Below are positions 58,171 through 64,000 of a DNA stretch of 64,000 bases, in pieces. Within the stretch, counting starts at the first letter, position 1. Each line of letters begins with the position of its first letter. The stretch comes from a virus. Both the position numbers and the translations under genes were made by a program. The notes beneath the pieces were generated by a model. The model was not told where the DNA came from, did not search any database, and was given only the letters and a program-made list of their open reading frames with translations. Where the stretch lies: positions 1-64,000 of IMG/VR virus record IMGVR_UViG_3300001398_000002; one strand, given 5' to 3'.

Positions 58171-60085
58171 TTGGAGTACCACACATGGTCACGAAGTCTT
58201 CTTCGGAGACACAAGTCGTACCGTTCTTACGGGCGGCCTCTGCCTTAGAGGATGTCGAATTCGGGTCGGCCAGCACGAGAAAGGTCAAACCTTTGCCTAC
58301 GGAGTTCTTAACAGTGCCCCCAGCGGCTTCGGCCAGCTGCTCCAACTCGGCACGCTTTCGGGTCGACTTGCCAGTAAAACACACAGACTTACCCGTGAGA
58401 CCACCTTGAGCCCTAGCAGTGATCTTCACACCCACAGACAAGATGTCATCCACAATGGGACGGTGATCCTTGAGCCAGGCAACCAAAGCTTCCGCCCGCT
58501 TAGGCCCCATCCCCGGGACCTTCTGGAGGGTGTCGACCGACGCCGAGGCGATCTTATCCACAGAGTCCATCCCTGCGTCCACAAGAATTCGAATGGTAGA
58601 AGTGGCGCAAAGCGGAATGCTGAGCCCACCCAGGAGCTTCTCCAGAGGCATCTCCGCGGCCCCCCAGAGGGTCTTCAGAACGTTCTTGGCAGACTTGTCG
58701 CCCATCCGGTCAAGGGCGGCTACCTGGTCTTGTTTGAGCCTGTAGAGGTCCGCCACGTGGGTCACCAGGCCGGCATCCACCAGCTTCTGAATGACTGACT
58801 CACCCCATTCGAGGATCCCCAGCTCCGCCACCCACTGCTTGATCCGCCCAACGACCTGAGCGGGGCATTCCGAGACATTAGGGCAGATAATGTACTCCCC
58901 ATCTTGGGCGGTAACAGCTGAACATACAGGGCACTGTCCCGGAGGTTTCGCGACCGTTCCCGTAGAAGCCGTCACCTGGTGTACTCTGGGAATCACGTCA
59001 TTGGCGCGGACTACTAGGACCTTGGCCCCGATGTCGATTCCCAGATCTTCAACGTATTTCAGATTGTAAAGGCTGGCTCTGGATGTTGCAGCCCCGATGA
59101 GGTTCACGGTATCAAACACTGCGACAGGGGTGATCCGACCAATGCTGCCCACCTGCCAGAGAATCTCCCTAATCGTAGTCTCTTTGGCAATGGGGGTGAA
59201 CTTGTAGGCCACAGCTCCCTGAGGGCAGCCGTTCGTCTCGCCTAGAGAGTATTGGTACGCCAGGTCATTCAAACGAATGACCAGACCATCGATCTCATAG
59301 TCCAGGGAGTCCCGGAAGCCTGCCTGGTAACGAGCCCACTCCGAATTGATGCCAGCCGCATCATACACGATCGAGAAGTTGGGGAGAGTGAACCCCAACG
59401 AAGCCATATGCAGGAACTGCTCGTACTCTGTGATCGAGTCATACCCCTCTTGAATCTGGTAGACGATGATCGAGAGGTGCTCGCACCCTTTGCCATCCGA
59501 CCGCTTAGAGACACCTGCGGCCGTGTTCCTGGGATTGGCTTTGTCTGGGAAATGCGCTAGGAAGTCGCTCTTGAGGAGCACGATCTCACCACGAAGCGTG
59601 ATGTTCAGGTCTCTGGCTAGAGCTTTGGGCAAGCCTTTCATCCGAAGGACGTTGGGTGTGATACTCTCCCCGATGACCCCGCTGCCACGGGTGGAGGCTT
59701 GAACTAGGGTGCCATTCTCGAATCGAAGATTGATGGATATGCCATCCATCTTCTCCGTTATCAAGTAAGCCTCAGCGGTCTTTCGGGATAGGGCCTTGAC
59801 CCAATCATTCATCTGGTCTGGGATCTGGACCTTGTCCAAGGAGCCCATCAACGTGGAATGACGCACCTTAGGCCACTCGGAGGACTCTTCTACGGGAGCG
59901 CCGATCCCATAGATCGGGTCGTTGGTGAGGCCCAGTGCCTTACAGGCCTCAACTGCCTCGTCCCGCCAAGCGTCGTACACCTCATCTGAAACCGTAGGAT
60001 TTCCCTGAGTGTAGTCGATTTGAGCCTGAACGACCTTCTTCCTCAGGGTGTCCAGATGAGCAAGGGAGGGAGGGAGCGATACCAT
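58163..60085 (-). CDS. ligA: NAD+-dependent DNA ligase
   Basis: This encodes 640 residues. Adenylation Lys112 lies in ITEKMDGISIN, followed by the RGSGVIGE motif, and the later motifs VIRLNDLAYQY and VAYKFTPIAKE. A four-Cys zinc finger starts CPVCSAVTAQDGEYIICP, then come HhH repeats (VPGMGPKRAEALV) and a C-terminal BRCT (KSVCFTGKSTRKRAELEQLA). All domains of bacterial LigA are present except that the Ia domain is short. It seals nicks using NAD+. T4-type phages typically use ATP ligases, so this is a notable choice. Followed after 22 nt by nothing but an overlap with recD2 downstream. Confidence 0.95.
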   Translation of the reverse strand: MVSLPPSLAHLDTLRKKVVQAQIDYTQGNPTVSDEVYDAWRDEAVEACKALGLTNDPIYGIGAPVEESSEWPKVRHSTLMGSLDKVQIPDQMNDWVKALSRKTAEAYLITEKMDGISINLRFENGTLVQASTRGSGVIGESITPNVLRMKGLPKALARDLNITLRGEIVLLKSDFLAHFPDKANPRNTAAGVSKRSDGKGCEHLSIIVYQIQEGYDSITEYEQFLHMASLGFTLPNFSIVYDAAGINSEWARYQAGFRDSLDYEIDGLVIRLNDLAYQYSLGETNGCPQGAVAYKFTPIAKETTIREILWQVGSIGRITPVAVFDTVNLIGAATSRASLYNLKYVEDLGIDIGAKVLVVRANDVIPRVHQVTASTGTVAKPPGQCPVCSAVTAQDGEYIICPNVSECPAQVVGRIKQWVAELGILEWGESVIQKLVDAGLVTHVADLYRLKQDQVAALDRMGDKSAKNVLKTLWGAAEMPLEKLLGGLSIPLCATSTIRILVDAGMDSVDKIASASVDTLQKVPGMGPKRAEALVAWLKDHRPIVDDILSVGVKITARAQGGLTGKSVCFTGKSTRKRAELEQLAEAAGGTVKNSVGKGLTFLVLADPNSTSSKAEAARKNGTTCVSEEDFVTMCGTPNV

Positions 60086-60106
60086 CCCTCCCTTTACACC
60101 GAATCG

Positions 60107-60397
60107 TTAGGATTTACGGACGATATTGAACGGAACTGTAGGCAATTGCTCGGGGGTTATCCCAGAGACCAAACCTCCGCCCGCACTCTCAACCAGCTTC
60201 GCCAATTCAGACAAGTTATCGAAAGAGGCCAGGGTGAACCTAACCTCTTTTCCCTCATACTGCCCTAGAAGGTCCTGGACATCGACGGTCTTGGCCGACC
60301 CCTCGGCCTCCAGGGTGACGATCTGATAACGATCCGTCATCGTGTTGTACTCGACCACCCCTTCAATGAGATGGCCTAAAGCTGTGGGTAACGGCAT
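60107..60397 (-). CDS. Small hypothetical protein downstream of nrdA
   Basis: This encodes 96 residues from the ATG at 60397 (MPLPTALGHL), with AAAGGA at good spacing. Segments EGVVEYNTMTDRYQIVTLE and KEVRFTLASFDNLSELAKLV suggest a small beta-barrel or OB-like fold. There are no Cys or catalytic residues. It is 10 nt after nrdA and 21 nt before ligA. Function unknown; possibly regulatory for nucleotide metabolism or replication. Confidence 0.55.
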   Translation of the reverse strand: MPLPTALGHLIEGVVEYNTMTDRYQIVTLEAEGSAKTVDVQDLLGQYEGKEVRFTLASFDNLSELAKLVESAGGGLVSGITPEQLPTVPFNIVRKS

Positions 60398-60407
60398 GCT
60401 TGTCCTT

Positions 60408-62114
60408 TCAGCCTTCACAGGCTACGCACTCTTCTTTGGAACGGGAAGCCAAATCGCCCTTGATTACCCCATCGGTACGAAGGTAGTACAGGGACTTCAT
60501 ACCCCCCTCCCAAGCCGCAATGTGCACCTCATGCATGTATTTTGGATCGGAGTTAGAGCCAAAGAACAGGTTGATGGACTGCCCCTGGTCGATCCATTTC
60601 TGGCGTTGGGCCGCTTGCTTGACAATACTGTGCTGATTGATCTCACGAGCCGTCAAGAAGACTGTCTTCTCTTGGTCCGTCAGGCAGTCCAGGTGCTGTA
60701 CACTGCCAGAAGCTTCATTAATCGCCTTCCAGGTGTCCGAATCATTCCGGCCCTTGGTGTCGAGGAGCTTCTCCAAAACGCTGTTCTTGCGGATGAACGT
60801 ACCTTTGGCCGACTTCTGGGAGTAGATGTTGGCAGAGATAGGCTCGACTCCGGCCGAGTGGCCGCCAGAGATCGTGGAGTTCGAGACCGTTGGAGCTACT
60901 GCCATGAGGTGGGTGTTACGACGCCCGTAACCTAGGCACCATTCGGGCTCCCCTATTTCCTCAGCCAAGATCGCGGTCTCTTCTTCAGCCTTGGCTCGGA
61001 CGGTTCGGAATATCTCAGCGTTCAGGGCCATAGCGTCGAAGCCGTCAAAGGGGAGGGACATTTCCTGGAGTAGGGTGTGCCAACCCAGGACACCAATACC
61101 CAGTGCACGGCCTTTAACAGCGCTTGCTCGGGAAGCTTCCAGGCCTTTGACGCCGTCGGACTTGCGGATGTACTCCTCAAGGACTGCATCCAAGAACCTA
61201 ACCGAAGTATTGACCACGTCGCTGTCCTTCCACTCCTCCCATTTGACGAGATTCAAAGAGGACAGGCAGCATACGAAGCTGTGATCCGGGTCTGTGTGGA
61301 GGAACACCTCGGTACAGATGTTGGATGTCTTCACGCTGAGTCCGTTGCCCGTGTAGCATTCTGGATTCTGACGGTTCACGTTGTCGGTGAAGAACATGTA
61401 AGGCTCGCCCGTTTCCACGCGAGCCTTGAGTATTTCTACCCAAAGTTCCCGCTTGGCGACATCCCCGTCAAGCATCGACCTCATCCAAGCATCTGTAATA
61501 CACACCCCATGGTTAAGGTTCAGACACCGCCGGTTCATATCTCCAACGGGGCGTCGAATGTTGATGAACTCGTTGATGTCACCGTGTTCGATGGGCAGGT
61601 ATACTGCCGAGGCACCGCGTCGAGTACTACCCTGGTTCACACTCAAGGTCGTTGTGTCGAAGACCTTCGCCCACGGGATAACACCTTCCGATTTGCCGTT
61701 ACCGTTGATGGCAGCCCCTCGACCTCGGATGTCCCCCAGATAGATACCCACGCCAGCACCATTCTTCGAAAGCATGGCTAGTTCGTGGTTCTTCCAAAAG
61801 ATCGAGTCTACAGAATCGTGGACATGGATCGAGTTGCAGGATATCGGCAAACCCCTAGTAGACCCTAGATTCGACAACACAGGAGATGCCGGGCATAACC
61901 AGTTCTTCCACATGACCTCGTAGAACTTCTCTTCCCACTTCTTCGAGTCTCGATAGTACGACGCCGCAGCCCGTGCCACGCGGCGGTACATATCCTTGGG
62001 AGTCTCCCCAAGAAGTAGGTAGCCGCCCTTTAGGGTACGAAAACCCTCATCGTTCATCCAGGAGGGTACTTCGCCGTCAGCCTTGAGTTCTTCGAGGGTA
62101 CGTTTCATGATCAC
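60408..62114 (-). CDS. nrdA: Class Ia-like ribonucleotide reductase alpha subunit
   Basis: This encodes 568 residues; the start is GTG at 62114, with an in-frame ATG at 62108. Active site residues: Cys93 in LPISCNS and Cys283 in VCCLSSLNL form the redox pair, and NICTE (265-269) holds the thiyl Cys267 and Glu269. The C-terminal CVACEG is the swinging redox pair. The N-terminal ATP-cone domain is absent, as in many phage NrdA proteins, so allosteric activity control by ATP/dATP is probably lost. Converts ribonucleotides to deoxyribonucleotides for phage DNA synthesis. Overlaps nrdB by 4 nt. Confidence 0.93.
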   Translation of the reverse strand: MIMKRTLEELKADGEVPSWMNDEGFRTLKGGYLLLGETPKDMYRRVARAAASYYRDSKKWEEKFYEVMWKNWLCPASPVLSNLGSTRGLPISCNSIHVHDSVDSIFWKNHELAMLSKNGAGVGIYLGDIRGRGAAINGNGKSEGVIPWAKVFDTTTLSVNQGSTRRGASAVYLPIEHGDINEFINIRRPVGDMNRRCLNLNHGVCITDAWMRSMLDGDVAKRELWVEILKARVETGEPYMFFTDNVNRQNPECYTGNGLSVKTSNICTEVFLHTDPDHSFVCCLSSLNLVKWEEWKDSDVVNTSVRFLDAVLEEYIRKSDGVKGLEASRASAVKGRALGIGVLGWHTLLQEMSLPFDGFDAMALNAEIFRTVRAKAEEETAILAEEIGEPEWCLGYGRRNTHLMAVAPTVSNSTISGGHSAGVEPISANIYSQKSAKGTFIRKNSVLEKLLDTKGRNDSDTWKAINEASGSVQHLDCLTDQEKTVFLTAREINQHSIVKQAAQRQKWIDQGQSINLFFGSNSDPKYMHEVHIAAWEGGMKSLYYLRTDGVIKGDLASRSKEECVACEG

Positions 62115-63079
62115 TTATCCCAAATCTTGGAGAAATCCATCGAGCCCTTGGCGTAGTCAGTAGTACGCTGAGCAAAGAAATCCGTGTGCGCTACACCCGC
62201 AGACATAACATCGAACCAGGCCATTCGCTCCAGAGCCTCCTTATCTAGGTTCTTCCAACGCTTGGCCAAACCCAGATCATTGAGCTTGGTGTTTGTACGG
62301 AACCTAATGAAGTTCTTCATATCCTTCACATCGAGTCCCTCTAGCTGGGTCTCCTCGAAGGCCTTCTCAATGAAGTCGTCCTCTAGTTCTACAGTGACCT
62401 TGGCAGCCTCGTAGATTTCTTCCTTGAGTTCGTCCGTGAGGATGCCCGGGTACTCCGACACAAGCGTCCTGAACAGCCAGCAGCCGGCGTCCGAGTGCAA
62501 GCTCTCGTCCTTGATTGAGAAGGCGATGATCTGACCCAAGCCCTTCATCTTGTTGAAACGGCTGAAGTTCAATAGGATTGCGAAGCTGGAAAACAGGTTC
62601 ACGCCCTCATTGAAGGCTGAGAAAATGGCCAACGACTTGGCTATCTCTTCCTTGGACTTGCCTTTAGTCGAGATCAGACGGTCTATTTTGGCCTTGGCCG
62701 TCGGCTCGTGAAGGAATGCCCCAAAATCCTCCAGGCCCAGCGACTGATTCAGATAGGCGTACGACACGGCATGAATCGACTCGAAGCTGGCAAACGTCGC
62801 CGCCATCATCTGTATCTCAGGTTTCTTGAACCACTTGCCCACCATCTGACTCCAGTACTCCTGGATGAACACCTCGGACTGAGTGAAACCCTTGAGGATA
62901 TGCCCAACTGCGTGCTTTTCTCCGTCAGAGAGGGTCATCTTCCAGTCGTTGATGTCCGATGCCATAGACACCTCGGTGTGGAGCCAATGACTCTGCTGCT
63001 GCAATTCCCAGTACTTGTAAGCCTGTTGGTACTCGAAAGGAGCGTAAGTAACTCGTGGCGTAAGTAGCGTCATTCTCAC
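62111..63079 (-). CDS. nrdB: Class I ribonucleotide reductase beta subunit
   Basis: This encodes 322 residues. Metal ligands and radical region: the TEVSMASD Glu/Asp segment, FASFESIHAVSYAYL with Glu, His and the Tyr radical candidate, then FNEGVNLFSSFAILLNF and SIKDESLHSDAGCWLF with Glu and His. Helical ferritin-like fold. The C-terminus (TDYAKGSMDFSKIWDK) should dock on NrdA. Start is GTG at 63079 with an ATG at 63073 as alternative, overlapping the delta-like gene stop by 4 nt. Generates the tyrosyl radical needed by NrdA. Confidence 0.93.
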   Translation of the reverse strand: MRMTLLTPRVTYAPFEYQQAYKYWELQQQSHWLHTEVSMASDINDWKMTLSDGEKHAVGHILKGFTQSEVFIQEYWSQMVGKWFKKPEIQMMAATFASFESIHAVSYAYLNQSLGLEDFGAFLHEPTAKAKIDRLISTKGKSKEEIAKSLAIFSAFNEGVNLFSSFAILLNFSRFNKMKGLGQIIAFSIKDESLHSDAGCWLFRTLVSEYPGILTDELKEEIYEAAKVTVELEDDFIEKAFEETQLEGLDVKDMKNFIRFRTNTKLNDLGLAKRWKNLDKEALERMAWFDVMSAGVAHTDFFAQRTTDYAKGSMDFSKIWDK

Positions 63080-64000
63080 TGATCCTTTGCGATAGCGATC
63101 ACAGCAAGCTCAACCAAGGTTCTCTTGGACCTTGCCGAACTACGTATTTCGTAGTCTAATTTACATAGACGATTGTAATGCTTCTTGAGCTTCGCTGTCG
63201 TGTAAAGACTCATCAAGGGAAGCAGGTTATTTCGGCAAGCCCACTCTGTCATATTGAAACGCACCGCTAGAATGCTAGGGCCGTCCCCCTGATCAAGCAT
63301 CTGACGTGCGATCAAAAGTTGCTCCACCTTCGACAACAGGCTATTGGCGACAGGTATTGAGGAGCCTTCGTCATTCGCATACATGATAGTCAGACAGTGC
63401 AGGGCCTCATTGAGCTTTCTAGCCAAAGCCGCATCTGCGACCTCCCACGGCTTGACGTGCCTGTCGGGGGATATCACAGACACGACATGCGCTTTGGTGA
63501 CGAAGCCGTCGCTTACGAAGTACTTGAGTTTCCCCAATTCGTTATAGATGCCTGCTAGGTTGTCCCCAAAATGCCTATCCAGGAACTCCAAAGCGCCCTC
63601 GTCCAAATTCAGAAATAGACGATGGGCTTCGTCGATCACACGCTTCCTAAAGCCGACCTTATCCCACCGCTTGAGCTTCAAGAAGCTAGAGACAGAACCG
63701 TGACTTTTGGCTAGAGCCGCCCAGGCCGTCGGCAACTTCGGCTCGTGTATGACGGCCGTCAGAATCGATGAGCTATGCTCTGGGTTCAGTTCTTCCAGAT
63801 ACTTTTTAAGGGCGCCCTCTAGTTTGATGTCGTTGGCATCTTGGATCACAACATGCCGTTCAACATCCCCAAACATCGCACGAGTCTCGCACAGCGTCAC
63901 CACGGAGTTCTCTTTCTCAGAGCCATTTAGGGTGATCACATCCCTGTCTCCGAAAGAAGCCTTGTGCGCGAACACTGCGCGATTAAGCAACACTTCTTCG
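63076..64000 (-). CDS. holA: DNA polymerase III delta-like clamp-loader subunit (N-terminus outside window)
   Basis: At least 305 residues are visible; the frame remains open to the right edge, so the N-terminus is probably cut (a GTG at 63993 is the first start). Segments RAMFGDVERHVVIQDANDIK, TAVIHEPKLPTAWAALAKSH, HFGDNLAGIYNELGKLKYFV and KPWEVADAALARKLNEALHC follow HolA order: ATPase-like domain without P-loop, then a helical collar. Bacterial delta opens the clamp and works with DnaX. With dnaX and the dnaN-like gene it gives a phage-encoded bacterial-type clamp system. Overlaps nrdB by 4 nt. Confidence 0.75.
   Translation of the reverse strand, partial: EEVLLNRAVFAHKASFGDRDVITLNGSEKENSVVTLCETRAMFGDVERHVVIQDANDIKLEGALKKYLEELNPEHSSSILTAVIHEPKLPTAWAALAKSHGSVSSFLKLKRWDKVGFRKRVIDEAHRLFLNLDEGALEFLDRHFGDNLAGIYNELGKLKYFVSDGFVTKAHVVSVISPDRHVKPWEVADAALARKLNEALHCLTIMYANDEGSSIPVANSLLSKVEQLLIARQMLDQGDGPSILAVRFNMTEWACRNNLLPLMSLYTTAKLKKHYNRLCKLDYEIRSSARSKRTLVELAVIAIAKDQ

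Noticed and set aside
1-64000. tRNA genes or CRISPR arrays
   Set aside because: No cloverleaf-like sequence or regularly spaced repeats with unique spacers were found; the 51-bp repeats are coding.
1-64000. Apparent preference for ATA isoleucine codons after CAA or GAA
   Set aside because: Noticed in many places, but counter-examples occur and I could not count codon pairs, so no claim is made.

Overview
This window is part of a large tailed-phage genome (Caudoviricetes). The evidence is a complete head and packaging module (terminase, portal, protease with scaffold, major capsid protein) joined to a phage-encoded replication, recombination and nucleotide-metabolism module. The replication proteins are bacterial in type (DnaN-like clamp, DnaX-type clamp loader, delta-like subunit, NAD-dependent ligase, RecA), so the host is a bacterium, but the sequence does not identify it. 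Genes are packed with 1-4 nt ATGA, GTGA or TAATG overlaps. All but one are on the minus strand, so transcription runs from right to left. No tRNA, rRNA or CRISPR array was seen. No gene-free stretch exceeds 300 bases; the longest is about 170 bp, at 13178-13347.

Right part (64000 to about 41300), in transcription order: a partial DNA polymerase III delta-like gene, nrdB, nrdA, ligA, a RecD2-type helicase, a helical acidic protein, a putative ssDNA-binding protein, a RuvC-like resolvase, recA, the N-terminal half of a split SbcC/Rad50, SbcD/Mre11, a RecB/Cas4-like Fe-S nuclease, a small coiled coil, a DnaN-like clamp, the C-terminal half of SbcC/Rad50, two unknowns, a TOPRIM primase lacking the zinc domain, a phage metallopeptidase-family protein with a rearranged HExxH motif, DnaX, a NusG-like/flap-exonuclease fusion and a protein with two sigma-region-4-like HTH units. 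No replicative polymerase or DnaB-type helicase is seen here.

Middle part (41300 to about 13300): virion accessory proteins, one carrying three copies of a four-cysteine module and one with a BACON-like domain, then a small-terminase candidate, TerL, three paralogous beta-rich proteins, portal, scaffold-like proteins, protease, decoration-like protein and major capsid protein, ending in a terminator. TerL, portal and protease each carry a full-length intein with an intact LAGLIDADG endonuclease.

Left part (13300 to 1): an 862-residue zinc-finger/tandem PD-(D/E)XK-like/DNA methyltransferase fusion, a zincin peptidase with a truncated paralogue, the only plus-strand gene (a predicted mono-ADP-ribosyltransferase), two related GIY-YIG homing endonucleases (one frameshifted in an A8 run) and several unknown, probably virion, proteins.

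The clearest large-scale pattern is that every recognisable selfish element (three inteins, two GIY-YIG, three HNH-like genes and the nuclease-methyltransferase fusion) lies between 1.8 and 40.6 kb, while the 23 kb replication half has none. The most unusual gene products are the nuclease-methyltransferase fusion, the NusG-FEN fusion, the split Rad50 and the triplicated cysteine module. A short Arg-Val-Val-Ala-Arg-aromatic motif, shared by otherwise unrelated proteins, may be a capsid-targeting tag.
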